Shown: positions 1 to 12,234, counted from the stretch's first letter. The stretch is 64,000 nt of DNA from Beijerinckiaceae bacterium (GCA_027532775.1 JAPZTO010000002.1:124001-188000), one strand, 5' to 3'. Numbers and translations: made by a program. Notes: generated from the sequence alone by a model not told the origin.

Positions 1-941
1 TTGGTGAAGGCGTTCAGGGCCTTGGCATGCTTGATGATGCCGCCGATATAGTAAAGGCAGGTCTGCGAGAGGCCGGCATACTTGTCGCCCGCCATCACCG
101 GCTTGCCGCCCTTCCAGATCGACTGGTGGACATGCATGCCCGAGCCGTTGTCGCCATAGATCGGCTTCGGCATGAAGGTCGCCGTCTTGCCGTAGGACTG
201 GGCCACGTTGTGGATGGCATACTTGTAGATCTGCATGTGGTCGGCCATCGTGACGAGGGTGCCGAACTTCATGCCGAGCTCATGCTGGGCCGAGGCGACC
301 TCATGGTGGTGCTTTTCCACCACGACGCCCATCGAAGCCATGGCGGCGAGCATCTCGCCGCGCATGTCCTGCGCCGAATCCTGCGGCGGAACCGGGAAAT
401 AGCCGCCCTTGGTGGCGATGCGGTGGCCGAGGTTGCCGCCTTCGTAATCGGCGTCCGAATTGATCGGCAGTTCCGAGCAATCCAGCTTGAAGCCGGTGTT
501 GTAGGGGTCGGACTTGAACTTCACGTCGTCGAAGATGAAGAACTCGGCTTCCGGGCCGAAATAGGCGGTGTCGCCGATGCCGGTCGAGGACAGGTAGTTC
601 TCGGCGCGCTTGGCAATGCCGCGCGGGCAGCGGGCATAGGGCTCGCCCGTCGCCGGCTCGAGAACGTCGCAGTTGATGACCAGCGTCGAGGCCGCAAAGA
701 ACGGATCGAGATGGGCGGAAACCGGATCCGGCTTCAGCAGCATGTCCGACTCGTTGATCGCCTTCCAGCCGGCGATCGACGAACCGTCGAACATGATGCC
801 TTCATCGAGCGCTTCCTCATCGACGATCGTGATGTCGAAGGTGACGTGCTGCCACTTGCCGCGCGGATCGGTGAAGCGGAAATCGACGTATTTCACGTCA
901 TTTTCCTTGATGAACTTCAAAACATCCTTTGCCGTCTTCAT
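1..941 (-). CDS. glnA: Glutamine synthetase type I, N-terminal two thirds (cut by window edge)
   Basis: Glutamine synthetase joins ammonia to glutamate at the expense of ATP, the central step of nitrogen assimilation. The reading frame starts at an ATG at 941 ([18 protein letters not shown]) and continues off the left edge after 313 codons; the family is about 469 residues, so the adenylylation-site region is not in the window. Visible GS-I motifs are FDGSSIAGW in the N-terminal beta-grasp part, [10 protein letters not shown], the [11 protein letters not shown] metal and glutamate site, and [16 protein letters not shown]. It lies 175 bp downstream of glnB on the same strand, the usual alphaproteobacterial glnB-glnA pair, and is probably cotranscribed with it under nitrogen control. 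Confidence 0.97.
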   Translation of the reverse strand, partial: MKTAKDVLKFIKENDVKYVDFRFTDPRGKWQHVTFDITIVDEEALDEGIMFDGSSIAGWKAINESDMLLKPDPVSAHLDPFFAASTLVINCDVLEPATGEPYARCPRGIAKRAENYLSSTGIGDTAYFGPEAEFFIFDDVKFKSDPYNTGFKLDCSELPINSDADYEGGNLGHRIATKGGYFPVPPQDSAQDMRGEMLAAMASMGVVVEKHHHEVASAQHELGMKFGTLVTMADHMQIYKYAIHNVAQSYGKTATFMPKPIYGDNGSGMHVHQSIWKGGKPVMAGDKYAGLSQTCLYYIGGIIKHAKALNAFT

Positions 942-1116
942 AACGCGTCGTGTCCTTTATCCGTTCGACTTCATGTGTGAGTTGCGAGAACTCGGTTGAT
1001 CGTCCCTGTCGGGCGCGTTGGTGTGGCCCCTGAAGTGCTCAGGACCTGCCGCCAGAGCCAGACGGCAGACCCGCGCGCTCGCCCCGAACCGGCTGGTTCC
1101 CCGGGCGGCCGGCGCG

Positions 1117-1485
<369 letters not shown>

Positions 1486-1617
1486 TCACAGAATGCGCTG
1501 ACACATCACGAAAGCCCGAAAGCCGTCAATAGCCGGAAGGTCAAATGCGGGCCCGGATGCATGACAAAGTCACTGGCCGCACACAGGCCGGGCATCGTGT
1601 TCATAAAAAATACATTA

Positions 1618-1634
1618 TGCACAAAAATTATGCA
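1618..1634. promoter_or_regulatory. Candidate NtrC-binding dyad upstream of glnB
   Basis: The 17-bp sequence TGCA-N9-TGCA has the spacing and outer half-sites of the enteric NtrC consensus (TGCAC...GTGCA). It sits in a locally AT-rich stretch between the divergent-side end of the cupredoxin gene and glnB, about 160 bp upstream of the glnB start. A partial second ATTATGCA lies immediately beside it. No clear sigma-54 -24/-12 element could be found by eye, so the assignment rests on the dyad and position only. Confidence 0.4.
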
Positions 1635-1651
1635 GCATGTTTTCGCGCCCG

Positions 1652-3082
1652 TCAGGTCACCTCGAACCAGGTCGAGACACCAGCGGCGAAATGCTCGGCG
1701 ATGGTTGACCGGATCGCCCATCGACCGGGATTGTCGGCGATCAGCGCGACGCGGGCGATCGTGCCCGGCGCCAGATAGAGCGTGTCGAGGAAATAGGGCT
1801 CCCAGCCGTCATCATAGGCATGCAGCAGGCGGAAAGCATGGCCATGCACCGCAATGACCTGGGGCCAGGCCGTACGGTTTGCCAGCGCCAGCACGAGCAC
1901 GCGGCCGCGCTTCAGGCTGGCCAGCGGCTTGCCGGAAAAGCCGCCGGTCTTGCCGTCATTCAGCCGGAAGATCTGCGCGGGATCCGCGAAAAGCCGGGCC
2001 AAAGCGGCCGGATCGGCATCGGCAGGCTGCGTGCCCGCGCCGCCGGTGATTGCCAGTTCGACGCGCACCGCATCCTGCAGGCGGATCGCCGGGGGCAGGC
2101 CGGGATCCGGCAGGCTGGCCGTGCGCGAGGGCGGGGGCAGGGGCGCGCCCTCGGTCCGATACGTGAAAATCGGGATGCCCTCGCCGATCCTGGCTTCGAT
2201 CGCACCGGTCTGGCCGGCCTCTGGTGGCGCCTGCAGCACCAGTTCGATCCGCGAGGCGGGCGCCAGCATCACCGTGCGCTTCAAGGGATCGAAGGGCTGG
2301 CATGGCGTCGAATCAATGGCGAATACCTCGGCGGAAAAGCCGGATACCTTGAGCGGGATCATCCGGGCATTCGAGGTGTTGATCATCCGGATGCGGAGGC
2401 GGGCATTGGGCCGCACGACCATGCCGCCGGGGGCCGGCGCGCCGTTTGCCGTGAGGCGGTTGCCGAGCCGGCCGACGCGCGCGGCATCGCGGCGGCTGTT
2501 GAAATCACCGGCAAGCCGGCCATCGCCGTCGAGGCGCCAGTCGGAAACGGCGAGCACCTCGTCGAGATCGAAAGCCGGGCGGGTTCGCTCTTCGACCACC
2601 ACGGCGCCGTGCAGGCCGCGCGCATTCTGCTCGGCGACATGGCTGGCGAGGCTCGGCGCAAGGATGAAGGTGCCGCTCTGCCGGGCCGGAACCCGAATCA
2701 GGCCGGTGCCGCCCGGTGGAATCGGCGTGCCGGTGAGGCCGGGCATGCCATCTTCCGCATTGAGGCCCCGCAGCCCGCGAAGGTGGAAGGCGGTCGGCTG
2801 GTCGAGGCGGTTCTCGATTTCCAGCACGAAGGGTTCGCCCTCGCGCGCCCGGATCACCATCATGCCGGGTGCCGGCGCATCGACTGCCACAAGGCGGGCC
2901 ATCGGGCTTTCCGGTTGCTGCGCCGTGCCGAGACGCAGCGGAACGGCCTCGGCGCGGAGCCGGAACCGCGTTTCCGCAGCCGGACTGGCCGCTTCCGCTA
3001 CAGTGGACGCGAGGGCGGCAATGGCGGTCCCTTGCAGGAGGGTGCGGCGGGAAAGGCCCCGGAAGGGCGAGGAATTCGACAA
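1652..3082 (-). CDS. Tat-exported FtsP/SufI-like multicopper-oxidase-fold protein with degenerate copper sites
   Basis: About 476 residues with three cupredoxin-like domains, following a twin-arginine leader (SRRTLLQG, then an Ala-rich stretch ending near AEAASPA). The layout is that of multicopper oxidases, but most copper ligands are gone: the first HxWH site reads HLRGLR, the C-terminal HPxHxHG block keeps HGHAFRLL, and the final HCHxxxH block reads STIAEHFAAGVSTW. Such copper-less members include SufI/FtsP, a periplasmic protein that supports the divisome under stress, so a structural or division-related role is more likely than oxidase activity. I chose a TTG start at 3082 because a strong GGAGAG lies just before it; an ATG at 3109 adds nine residues but lacks a ribosome site. 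It reads toward glnB in tandem. Confidence 0.75.
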   Translation of the reverse strand: MSNSSPFRGLSRRTLLQGTAIAALASTVAEAASPAAETRFRLRAEAVPLRLGTAQQPESPMARLVAVDAPAPGMMVIRAREGEPFVLEIENRLDQPTAFHLRGLRGLNAEDGMPGLTGTPIPPGGTGLIRVPARQSGTFILAPSLASHVAEQNARGLHGAVVVEERTRPAFDLDEVLAVSDWRLDGDGRLAGDFNSRRDAARVGRLGNRLTANGAPAPGGMVVRPNARLRIRMINTSNARMIPLKVSGFSAEVFAIDSTPCQPFDPLKRTVMLAPASRIELVLQAPPEAGQTGAIEARIGEGIPIFTYRTEGAPLPPPSRTASLPDPGLPPAIRLQDAVRVELAITGGAGTQPADADPAALARLFADPAQIFRLNDGKTGGFSGKPLASLKRGRVLVLALANRTAWPQVIAVHGHAFRLLHAYDDGWEPYFLDTLYLAPGTIARVALIADNPGRWAIRSTIAEHFAAGVSTWFEVT

Positions 3083-3195
3083 GGGCTCTCCTTCGGGCGT
3101 TCTCGGCATCTATGTCTAAAGACGCCGGCTTCCCGTCAAGCCCCGATAGCCCGGCGGCGAAGCGGGCGTTCCGACCAGCGCGCCCGTGCAGATTT

Positions 3196-3224
3196 TTGCT
3201 GCGGCCGGCGAAAAGCGTGATATA
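3196..3224 (+). promoter_or_regulatory. Probable promoter of tRNA-Leu
   Basis: TTGCTG (3196-3201), a 17-bp spacer and GATATA (3219-3224) form a plausible housekeeping promoter about 90 bp before the tRNA. The leader between them carries an imperfect direct repeat of CCGGTGGAG (near 3280 and 3300). Confidence 0.45.
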
Positions 3225-3314
3225 GACGCGGCCCGCTGGTCAGGCGAGGCTGTTCGCGGTCTCGTCACGAATTCCATTCCGGTGGAGGTGTTTTCTACTC
3301 CGGTGGAGACGTTG

Positions 3315-3399
3315 GCGGGCGTGGCGGAACTGGTAGACGCGCCGGATTTAGGTTCCGGTGACGAAAGTCGTGGGGGTTCGAGTCCCTTCGCCCGCACCA
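3315..3399 (+). tRNA. tRNA-Leu(UAG)
   Basis: An 85-nt tRNA with a long variable arm, as expected for leucine. The acceptor stem GCGGGCG (3315-3321) pairs with CGCCCGC, followed by discriminator A and an encoded CCA ending at 3399. The anticodon loop reads TTTAGGT, giving anticodon UAG. The T-arm GGTTCGAGTCC is standard. It precedes trigger factor, a common alphaproteobacterial arrangement. Confidence 0.97.
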
Positions 3400-3552
3400 G
3401 TGCCGAATGCGTTTGCCGGGATCGGCCGGGTTTCCTCGGGGCCGCATCGGTTTCGGCGGTTCCGGACAGGACGACAACAGGCATCACGCGTCGTTGCGAC
3501 GCATTCAGGTTTTGATACGGGCACCAGCCCGAACGGACATCTAAGGTTGAAC

Positions 3553-4947
3553 ATGCAGGTCACCCAAACCCTCGCCGAAGGGCTCAAGCGCCAGTTCAAG
3601 GTGGTCATCGCCGCCGCCGATCTGGGCAGCCGCTTCGAAAGCGAACTCGAGACGCTCCGCGAGCGTGTCAATCTCAACGGGTTCCGCCCGGGCAAGGTGC
3701 CGGTTGCGCATCTCCGGCGCGTCTACGGCAAGTCGGTCATGGCCGATGTTGTCCAGAACGCCGTGAACGATGCCAACAAGAAGATCGTCGAGGAGCATGA
3801 TATCCGCCTCGCGTCCGAGCCGAAGATCAACTTCACCGAAGACCAGGCCGTGATCGAGCAGGTTCTCGCCGGCAAGGCCGATCTCGACTTCTCGGTCGAT
3901 GTCGAGGTGCTGCCGAAGATCGAGATCGGCGATCATTCGGGAATCGAGATCGTCCGCGAGATTGCCGAGATCACGCAGGAAGACATCGACACCGCGATCC
4001 AGCGCATGGCGGCGGCCAACCGGCCGTATGCACCACGCGGCGCCAAGGACAAGGCGCAGGACGGCGACAAGCTGACCATCGATTTCGTCGGCACGATCGA
4101 CGGCGTCGCCTTCGAGGGGGGCACGGCCGAGGGCGTGGACCTGATCATCGGCTCGGGCCAGTTCATCCCCGGCTTCGAGGAGCAGCTGATCGGCGCCAAG
4201 AAGGGCGAGCAGAAGGTCGTCAAGACCATGTTCCCCGAGCTGTACCAGGCGCGCGAACTTGCGGGCAAGGCGGCGGAATTCGCCGTGACGGTGCAGGAAA
4301 TCCAGGCGCCGGGCGACCAGGTGATCGATGACGAGCTGGCCAAGAAGTTCGGCCTCGACGATGTCGAGAAGCTGCGCGAGGCCGTCCGGGCATCGATCCA
4401 GGAAGAGATGACCGAGCAGACGCGCCAGAAGATGAAGCGCCAGCTTCTCGACGGCCTCGACAAGATCTACACGTTCGACCTGCCCTCGACCATGCTCGAG
4501 GAGGAATTCTCGACCGTGTGGCGCCAGCTCACCGCGGACATGACCCGTTCGGGCCAGTCCTTCGGCGAGGGCGAGGAAGATAAGGCGCGCGAGGAATACC
4601 GCGCCATCGCGGCCCGCCGCGTCCGGCTGGGGCTCGTCCTAGCTGAGATCGGCGCCAAGTCGAACATCAAGATCGAGGAAAGCGAGATGCGCGATGCGCT
4701 GATCGCCCGCGCCCGCTCGTTCCCGGGCCAGGAAAAGCAGGTCTTCGAATATTTCTCCAAGAACCCGGAAGCTCTCGCGCAGATCCGCGCGCCGATTTTC
4801 GAGGAGAAGGTCATCGACCTGATCCTGATGGGGCTCAAGGTCACCGACAAGACCGTCACCCGTGCCCAGCTGATGGATGATGACGTGCCGGAAGCCGAGG
4901 AAAAGGCCGAGAAGCCGAAGAAGGCCAAGGCCAAAAAGGCCGAGTAA
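3553..4947 (+). CDS. tig: Trigger factor, ribosome-associated chaperone and prolyl isomerase
   Basis: Trigger factor binds ribosomal protein L23 at the tunnel exit and shelters nascent chains. The protein is 464 residues, typical for alphaproteobacteria. The ribosome-binding signature NGFRPGKVP lies near residues 36-44; the FKBP-like isomerase domain follows around 165-250 (GDKLTIDFVG..., GSGQFIPGFEEQLIG), then the helical C-terminal chaperone domain, ending in a Lys-rich tail (KPKKAKAKKAE). I chose the ATG at 3553 (MQVTQTLAEGLK), which matches the family N terminus. A short GC hairpin without a T-run (4954-4969) follows. It lies upstream of clpP-clpX-lon, the usual protein-quality neighbourhood. 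Confidence 0.97.
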   Translation: MQVTQTLAEGLKRQFKVVIAAADLGSRFESELETLRERVNLNGFRPGKVPVAHLRRVYGKSVMADVVQNAVNDANKKIVEEHDIRLASEPKINFTEDQAVIEQVLAGKADLDFSVDVEVLPKIEIGDHSGIEIVREIAEITQEDIDTAIQRMAAANRPYAPRGAKDKAQDGDKLTIDFVGTIDGVAFEGGTAEGVDLIIGSGQFIPGFEEQLIGAKKGEQKVVKTMFPELYQARELAGKAAEFAVTVQEIQAPGDQVIDDELAKKFGLDDVEKLREAVRASIQEEMTEQTRQKMKRQLLDGLDKIYTFDLPSTMLEEEFSTVWRQLTADMTRSGQSFGEGEEDKAREEYRAIAARRVRLGLVLAEIGAKSNIKIEESEMRDALIARARSFPGQEKQVFEYFSKNPEALAQIRAPIFEEKVIDLILMGLKVTDKTVTRAQLMDDDVPEAEEKAEKPKKAKAKKAE

Positions 4948-5070
4948 CCCGAAGCCCGGTCATCCGGGCCTCCCGGGTTCCGGAACAGGTGCCTGGCGGA
5001 GGTTCCCGCCGGCAGGATCGACATCGCGCCGCCCCGAACGGGCGGCGTCTTGCTGAAAAGGGGCAGTGCC

Positions 5071-6273
5071 ATGCCGGAGACCACGCCCGAGAGCCGGCAG
5101 GGCCTTGCCCGGCTGGTCGCCGATTTCTCGATCCAGGCCACGGTTCAGGGCCTGGTTGTTGCTGTGGTCGGCTATGCCAGCGCGGTCGCCATCCTGATCA
5201 AGGGGCTGGCGGCAATGGGCGCGACCGAGGCCCAGATTGCTTCCGGGCTGCTGGTGGTGGGGTTGGCGAAGGGCGTTGTTGCCATCGCGCTCAGCCTTTC
5301 GAGCCGGATGCCGATCAGCATCGCCTGGACAACACCGGGCCTCGCCTTCATGGCAACCATGGGTATCCTGCCCGGCGGCTTCCCGGCCGCGATCGGCGCC
5401 TTTGTCGTCGTCGGGCTGCTGATCGTCCTGGCAGGGTTCTGGACGCCGCTGGTCCGCCTGGTCCAGGCGATCCCGAAGACCATTGCCAATGCCATGCTGG
5501 CGGGAATCCTGCTCAAGCTCTGCCTTGCGCCGTTTATTGCCGTGCGGGACATGCCGGTCCTCGGGCTGGCCATCCTTGCGACCTGGCTTGTCCTGATGCG
5601 GTTCGCCCGGCTCTGGGCCGTTCCGGCGGCCGTGGCGATTGCCCTGGGCGGTGTCGTCCTGCAGGGTGGAGGCGGTGAGGGGTTCCGCTGGCCGGGCCTC
5701 GTCCTCGTGGCGCCGGCCTTTTCCATCGAAGGCCTGCTGGGGCTGGCCCTGCCGCTCTTCGTGGTGACGATGGCTTCGCAGAACATCACCGGCTATGCCG
5801 TGCTGACGACATTCGGCTACCGCCCGTCGCTGAAACAGGGGCTGGCCGCCACGGGTGCCACGACGGTTGCGACGGCGGTGACCGGTGCTCCGCCGATCAA
5901 TTATGCGGCGATCACGGCAGCGCTCTGTGCTGGCCCGGAGGCCCATCCGGATCCCGCGCGGCGCTATATCGCAACGATTGCGGCTGGCCTCGGCTATATC
6001 CTGCTGGCGGGGCTGGCGGCGATGGCCGCCGCGCTGGTCCTCAGGGCCTCGCCGGTTCTGGTCGAGGCCGCGGCCGGGCTGGCCCTCATTCCAGCTTTCG
6101 GCGCGGCCATGCGTGGTGCGCTCGAGGAAGAGGAGGCACGCATCCCGGCGTTGCTGACCTTCCTCGCCACGGCATCGGGGCTGACGCTGTTCGGCATCGG
6201 CGGCGCTTTCTGGGGGCTGCTGCTTGGCTGGGCCATGCTTCTGGCCTTCCGCTTCCGCCCCGATTCACGCTGA
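5071..6273 (+). CDS. BenE-family benzoate/H+ symporter-like permease
   Basis: A 400-residue integral membrane protein with about twelve hydrophobic helices. Family features are the paired re-entrant-type segments STxPGLAF-like ([13 protein letters not shown]) and the [10 protein letters not shown] stretch, followed by [11 protein letters not shown], as in BenE of the APC/NCS2-type transporters. BenE homologues take up benzoate with protons, but no aromatic catabolism genes are nearby, so the substrate here is open. The ATG at 5071 is preceded by AAGGGG; a TTG seven codons upstream is less likely. The gene sits between tig and clpP, where many relatives have nothing, so it may be an insertion into the conserved block. 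Confidence 0.85.
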   Translation: MPETTPESRQGLARLVADFSIQATVQGLVVAVVGYASAVAILIKGLAAMGATEAQIASGLLVVGLAKGVVAIALSLSSRMPISIAWTTPGLAFMATMGILPGGFPAAIGAFVVVGLLIVLAGFWTPLVRLVQAIPKTIANAMLAGILLKLCLAPFIAVRDMPVLGLAILATWLVLMRFARLWAVPAAVAIALGGVVLQGGGGEGFRWPGLVLVAPAFSIEGLLGLALPLFVVTMASQNITGYAVLTTFGYRPSLKQGLAATGATTVATAVTGAPPINYAAITAALCAGPEAHPDPARRYIATIAAGLGYILLAGLAAMAAALVLRASPVLVEAAAGLALIPAFGAAMRGALEEEEARIPALLTFLATASGLTLFGIGGAFWGLLLGWAMLLAFRFRPDSR

Positions 6274-6374
6274 ATCCGCTCCGCCCTTTTCAGCGGGCGG
6301 GGCAATCTCTATCTGTGACAGGCAATTCCGGCACGAATCGGCGACGTCATCGCCGCGACGAAACTGAGGCGATC

Positions 6375-7010
6375 ATGAAAGATCCGATTGAGACCTACAA
6401 TTCCCTCGTCCCGATGGTTATCGAGCAATCGAGCCGGGGCGAACGCGCCTTCGACATCTTCTCCCGTCTGCTGCGCGAGCGCATCATCTTCCTCAACGGG
6501 CCGGTCGAGGATGGCATGGCCAGCCTGATCGTGGCGCAGCTGCTCTTCCTCGAGGCCGACAACCCGAAGAAGGAAATCTCGATGTATATCAACTCGCCGG
6601 GCGGGGTGGTGACGTCGGGGCTCTCGATCTACGACACGATGCAGTTCATCCGCTGCCCGGTGACCACGCTCTGCATGGGCCAGGCGGCCTCGATGGGCTC
6701 GCTCCTGCTGACGGCGGGCCAGAAGGGCATGCGCTTCGCCCTGCCGAATGCGCGGATCATGGTGCACCAGCCTTCGGGCGGGTTCCAGGGCCAGGTCACC
6801 GACATCCTGATCCATGCCAAGGAAGTCGAGGGGCTGAAGCGCCGCCTTAACGAGATCTATGTCCAGCATACCGGGCAGGATTACGACACCATCCACAACG
6901 CCCTCGAGCGCGACAATTTCATGACGGCCGACGCCGCCAAGGAATTCGGCCTGATCGACCAGGTTGTCACCAAGCGGAGCGAGGATCCGGAGCCGCCCAA
7001 GGCGATGTAA
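6375..7010 (+). CDS. clpP: ATP-dependent Clp protease proteolytic subunit
   Basis: ClpP forms the 14-subunit serine protease chamber that works with ClpX or ClpA. The protein is 211 residues. The catalytic triad can be placed at Ser106 ([10 protein letters not shown]), His131 (MVHQPSGG) and Asp180 (ERDNFMT), and the oxyanion segment INSPGG is intact. The start at 6375 gives the normal short propeptide ([18 protein letters not shown]). clpX follows after 289 bp, long enough for its own promoter. Confidence 0.98.
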   Translation: MKDPIETYNSLVPMVIEQSSRGERAFDIFSRLLRERIIFLNGPVEDGMASLIVAQLLFLEADNPKKEISMYINSPGGVVTSGLSIYDTMQFIRCPVTTLCMGQAASMGSLLLTAGQKGMRFALPNARIMVHQPSGGFQGQVTDILIHAKEVEGLKRRLNEIYVQHTGQDYDTIHNALERDNFMTADAAKEFGLIDQVVTKRSEDPEPPKAM

Positions 7011-7299
7011 GGCGTCCCGGGCTGTGACATTCTGGACCGTTCCGGCGCCCTTCAAGCGCTCGTGACCCCTTTTGGAGCAGTTTGCCGGGTTAAATTGTGG
7101 CCCGTCCCTTGCAACGCGGGAACAAGTTATTACCCTTGGCAGGGACATTCGATCGGCCGGCCCGCGAATTAACGTTTCGTTCGGGGGCCGCGTCCGATAG
7201 TGTCCCGATCATCTATCGGCATGGCGCGCCACGCCATGTCGCGATCCGGAGGCCCGGTTCCCGTCAGGGGAACCCGCGTCCCGGGATAGGAGGTAGGCG

Positions 7300-8565
<1,266 letters not shown>

Positions 8566-8589
8566 CCGTCGGCCCTGACAGAAAGACAG

Positions 8590-8618
8590 GACGGACGGGC
8601 GTGCCCGTCCGTCTTTTT
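8590..8618 (+). terminator. Rho-independent terminator after clpX
   Basis: An 11-bp perfect GC-rich inverted repeat (GACGGACGGGC and its complement, 8590-8613) is followed by TTTTT. It begins 25 bp after the clpX stop and separates clpPX from lon. Confidence 0.9.
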
Positions 8619-8953
8619 GTGTCCGGTTCCCGCCACCGCGCAAGGCCGGATCCGCCGGATCCTGTGTCCTGCGGGACGCAAGACCGGGGCAAGCTGCGGG
8701 AAATCATCGCGGTTCGGTTGATGCCCTTGCATAGCGGACGAATCGACACCACGTTGAGCATAACGAGTGGATCGGGCAGGTGCCGACAGGGCCTGTTTCG
8801 CCTGCCGCCATCGCGCATCGAGACGGTGGCGGAAGCGAAACTCCGGAAGGAGCCCGGCCCCAGCATTCCCGGCATGACCGGGGGTCGCGCCACTTCGCCG
8901 TTCCGCCCCGCAAGGGCTGCCCGGCGCGGGCGACCTGAACAGAGGACCAAGCG
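8619..8953. other. Non-coding lon upstream region
   Basis: This 335-bp stretch between the clpX terminator and lon has no convincing gene; the open frames lack ribosome sites or family resemblance. It should hold the lon promoter. A CTTGCAT at about 8729 is a possible -35, but I could not find a convincing heat-shock or housekeeping -10 at proper spacing. Confidence 0.6.
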
Positions 8954-11395
8954 ATGAGCGCTGACAAGAAGCGTGCCACCCCCGTTCCGGGCACCACGGA
9001 AGTCGTTCCGGTGCTGCCGCTGCGGGATATTGTCGTTTTCCCGCACATGATCGTGCCGCTCTTCGTCGGTCGCGAGAAATCGATCAAGGCGCTGGAAGAG
9101 GTGATGCGGAGCGACCGCCACATCCTGCTGGCGACACAGTTCAACGCCACCGATGACGATCCGGCGGCTGACCAGATCTACCAGATCGGCAGCCTCGCGA
9201 CCGTGCTGCAGTTGCTCAAGCTGCCCGATGGCACCGTGAAGGTGCTGGTCGAGGGCGTGAGCCGGGCCCGGCGCGCCGATATCGTCGCGAACGAGAATTT
9301 CCTCGAGGCCGAAGTGACGGTGCTCGAGGAGGATTACAGCGATCCGGTGGAAATCGAGGCGCTTGCGCGCTCGGTGACCAGCGAGTTCGAAGGCTATGCC
9401 AAGCTGAACAAGAAGGTCTCTCCGGATGTGGTCTCGACCATTGCCGGCATCGAGGACTATGCCAAGCTGGCCGATACGGTGGCCTCGCATCTCGCGGTGA
9501 AGATCGCCGACAAGCAGGCCGTGCTCGAGATCACCAAGGTGGCGCGCCGCCTCGAGAAGGTGCTCGGCCTGATGGAGAGCGAGATCTCGGTCCTGCAGGT
9601 CGAGAAGCGGATCCGCACGCGCGTCAAGCGCCAGATGGAAAAGACGCAGCGCGAATATTACCTCAACGAGCAGATCAAGGCGATCCAGAAGGAACTCGGC
9701 GACGAGGACGGCAAGGACGAACTGGCCGAGCTGGAAGACAAGATCGCGCGGACCAAGCTCTCGAAAGAAGCGCGCGACAAGTCGAACCATGAGCTGCGGA
9801 AGCTGCGGCAGATGTCGCCGATGTCGGCGGAAGCCACCGTCGTGCGCAACTATCTCGACTGGATGCTCTCGCTGCCCTGGGGCAAGAAGTCGAAGGTCAA
9901 GAAGGACCTGCGTCTGGCGCAGGAGATCCTCGATGCCGATCATTTCGGTCTCGACAAGGTCAAGGACCGGATTGTCGAGTATCTCGCGGTGCAAAGCCGC
10001 GCGAACAAGCTGACAGGACCGATCCTCTGCCTTGTCGGCCCCCCGGGCGTCGGCAAGACCTCGCTCGGCAAGTCGATTGCCAAGTCCACCGGGCGTGAAT
10101 TCATCCGGATGAGCCTCGGCGGGGTGCGGGACGAGGCCGAGATCCGTGGCCATCGCCGGACCTATATCGGCTCGATGCCGGGCAAGATCATCCAGAGCCT
10201 GCGCAAGACGAAGACCTCGAATCCGCTCTTCCTGCTCGACGAGATCGACAAGATGGGCATGGATTTCCGGGGCGATCCGTCCTCAGCGCTGCTGGAAGTG
10301 CTGGATCCGGAGCAGAACACGACGTTCAACGACCATTACCTCGAGGTCGATTATGACCTGTCGAATGTGATGTTCGTGACGACGGCGAACACGCTCAACA
10401 TTCCGGGCCCGCTGATGGACCGGATGGAGATCATCCGCATCGCCGGCTATACCGAGGACGAGAAGGCCGAGATCGCCCGCAAGCATCTCATCCCGAACTC
10501 GCTGAAGAAGCATGGCCTCGATGCCTCGGAATGGAGCATCACGCCGGAAGCGTTGCTGCTTCTGGTGCGGCGCTACACCCGCGAAAGCGGCGTCCGCAAT
10601 CTCGAGCGCGAGATCTCCAACCTCGTCCGCAAGGCGGTCAAGGAGATCCTGCTGGCCGCCGGCACCGACAACCCGGTCAAGGCTGTCGTGATCGACGAGG
10701 CGAAGGTCGAATCCTATCTCGGCCCGGCCAAGTATCGCTATGGCGAGGTCGAGGCAGAGGATCAGGTCGGCCTGGTCACCGGCCTGGCCTGGACCGAGGT
10801 GGGTGGCGAGCTGCTGACGATCGAAGGCGTCGTGATGCCCGGCAAGGGCAAGATGACCGTCACGGGCAACCTGCGCGACGTGATGAAGGAATCGATCTCG
10901 GCGGCGGCCTCCTATGTCCGCAGCCGTTGCATCGAGTTCGGCATCAAGCCGCCGGTCTTCGACACGAAGGACATCCATGTCCACGTGCCGGAAGGCGCGA
11001 CGCCGAAGGATGGCCCGTCGGCGGGCATCGCGATGGCCACGGCGATCGTCTCGGTGCTGACGGGCATTCCCGTCCGTCGTGACATCGCCATGACGGGCGA
11101 GGTCACGCTGCGGGGCCGTGTCCTGCCGATCGGCGGGCTCAAGGAGAAGCTCCTCGCAGCCCTGCGGGGCGGCATGAAGACCGTGCTGATCCCCGAGGAC
11201 AACGTGAAGGACCTCGCGGAAATCCCGTCCAACGTGAAGAACGGGCTCGAGATCGTCCCGGTCTCGCGCATGGACGAGGTGGTCAGGCGCGCGCTCGTCC
11301 GGCGGCCCGAGCCGATCGAGTGGGATGAGGAAGCCGAAGCCAAGGCCGCTGCGAAGGCCAAGGAAGACGCTGCTGTCACCACCCGCGCCCATTGA
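8954..11395 (+). CDS. lon: Lon ATP-dependent protease
   Basis: Lon is a hexameric cytoplasmic protease that degrades damaged and regulatory proteins (in Caulobacter, CcrM and DnaA among others). The protein is 813 residues: N-terminal substrate domain ([21 protein letters not shown]), a long coiled segment, an AAA+ module with Walker A GPPGVGKT near residue 363 and Walker [10 protein letters not shown], and a C-terminal protease domain with catalytic Ser in DGPSAGIAM (near 688) and Lys in [10 protein letters not shown] (near 730). In many relatives hupB follows lon; here a terminator and an unrelated exported protein follow instead. Confidence 0.98.
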   Translation: MSADKKRATPVPGTTEVVPVLPLRDIVVFPHMIVPLFVGREKSIKALEEVMRSDRHILLATQFNATDDDPAADQIYQIGSLATVLQLLKLPDGTVKVLVEGVSRARRADIVANENFLEAEVTVLEEDYSDPVEIEALARSVTSEFEGYAKLNKKVSPDVVSTIAGIEDYAKLADTVASHLAVKIADKQAVLEITKVARRLEKVLGLMESEISVLQVEKRIRTRVKRQMEKTQREYYLNEQIKAIQKELGDEDGKDELAELEDKIARTKLSKEARDKSNHELRKLRQMSPMSAEATVVRNYLDWMLSLPWGKKSKVKKDLRLAQEILDADHFGLDKVKDRIVEYLAVQSRANKLTGPILCLVGPPGVGKTSLGKSIAKSTGREFIRMSLGGVRDEAEIRGHRRTYIGSMPGKIIQSLRKTKTSNPLFLLDEIDKMGMDFRGDPSSALLEVLDPEQNTTFNDHYLEVDYDLSNVMFVTTANTLNIPGPLMDRMEIIRIAGYTEDEKAEIARKHLIPNSLKKHGLDASEWSITPEALLLLVRRYTRESGVRNLEREISNLVRKAVKEILLAAGTDNPVKAVVIDEAKVESYLGPAKYRYGEVEAEDQVGLVTGLAWTEVGGELLTIEGVVMPGKGKMTVTGNLRDVMKESISAAASYVRSRCIEFGIKPPVFDTKDIHVHVPEGATPKDGPSAGIAMATAIVSVLTGIPVRRDIAMTGEVTLRGRVLPIGGLKEKLLAALRGGMKTVLIPEDNVKDLAEIPSNVKNGLEIVPVSRMDEVVRRALVRRPEPIEWDEEAEAKAAAKAKEDAAVTTRAH

Positions 11396-11428
11396 GTCCC
11401 GGCAAGATCAACTTCTTGCAAAGATCGA

Positions 11429-11457
11429 GGCGCCCCGGAAACCGGGGCGCCTTTTTT
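11429..11457 (+). terminator. Rho-independent terminator after lon
   Basis: A 10-bp perfect stem (GGCGCCCCGG, 11429-11438) with an AAA loop and its complement (11442-11451) is followed by TTTTTT. It lies 33 bp after the lon stop. Confidence 0.93.
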
Positions 11458-11540
11458 CTGGGTAGCGCCCGCGCTGTCGCGTCGCTTGCGGCCTGGAAGG
11501 GTTTCATGCCACTTTTGCGGCACTGCAAGGGGAGGATGGC

Positions 11541-12221
11541 ATGCGGATCATCAGGCAGGCGGTTCGGGCCGTCATCGCGGCCGGGCTGGCCGGAGGTGTG
11601 GCTACTGGCGCCGGGGCGATGAGCTACCGGCTGGTCGAGGCGGAACTCGATGGATGCGGTGCGGCCTGCCCCCGGATCATCCATGCCTCGGGCACGATCC
11701 AGCAGAACGAGCACCTGATCTTCGCGGAATTCGTCGCCAATGCCGCCAAGTCGCACCGGCTGTCGAGCATCGTCGTGGTCGAGAGCCCGGGCGGTTTCAA
11801 TGCCGGCGCGGCGGCCCTCGGCCTGATGATCCGCAAGCTCAACATGTCGGTCATCGTCGGCCGACCGGCGGGCGGGTCCGTCAGCCGCAGCACGGGCCTG
11901 ACATCGGGCGTCTGCGCCTCGGCCTGCGTGCTGGTGCTGGCTGGCGGCAAGAGCCGCTATTTCGTGCCGGGCTCCCGCGTGGGGGTTCACCGCGCCCATA
12001 CCGGGCCGGAAGTGCGCGACCCGATCACCCGCACGGTCGTGAGCGGCACCCTGCAGCATGATGCGATCCGCGATGCCTATTCCCGCTATTTCAAGCAGAT
12101 GGGCGTCGACCAGTCGCTCTCGATGGTGATGGACAAGACGCCGTCGGAATCGATGTACTGGCTGAGCCCGGCCGAAATGGGCAAGTTCCGTCTCGCCAAG
12201 ACCGCGACCTCGGCGCGCTGA
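11541..12221 (+). CDS. Secreted ClpP-fold protein, COG3904 type (paralogue A)
   Basis: A 226-residue protein with an N-terminal signal peptide (about 1-26, ending ATGAGA). The mature part resembles ClpP/crotonase-fold proteins of the 'predicted periplasmic protein' COG3904: ESPGGFNAG (82-85 SPGG), GVCASACVLVLAGG with Ser127 between Cys125 and Cys129, and VGVHRAH with His150. Ser and His are 23 residues apart; in the window's ClpP they are 25 apart. The acidic third residue is not certain. Cys39 and Cys43 could form a second disulfide. A periplasmic serine hydrolase or peptidase role is inferred, not established. It lies alone after the lon terminator; a paralogue is at 16091. Confidence 0.8.
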   Translation: MRIIRQAVRAVIAAGLAGGVATGAGAMSYRLVEAELDGCGAACPRIIHASGTIQQNEHLIFAEFVANAAKSHRLSSIVVVESPGGFNAGAAALGLMIRKLNMSVIVGRPAGGSVSRSTGLTSGVCASACVLVLAGGKSRYFVPGSRVGVHRAHTGPEVRDPITRTVVSGTLQHDAIRDAYSRYFKQMGVDQSLSMVMDKTPSESMYWLSPAEMGKFRLAKTATSAR

Positions 12222-12234
12222 GGGCGCCGGCCTG

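Noticed and set aside
27-980. A plus-strand frame of 317 codons across glnA
   Set aside because: It mirrors the glutamine synthetase gene, whose motifs are on the minus strand.
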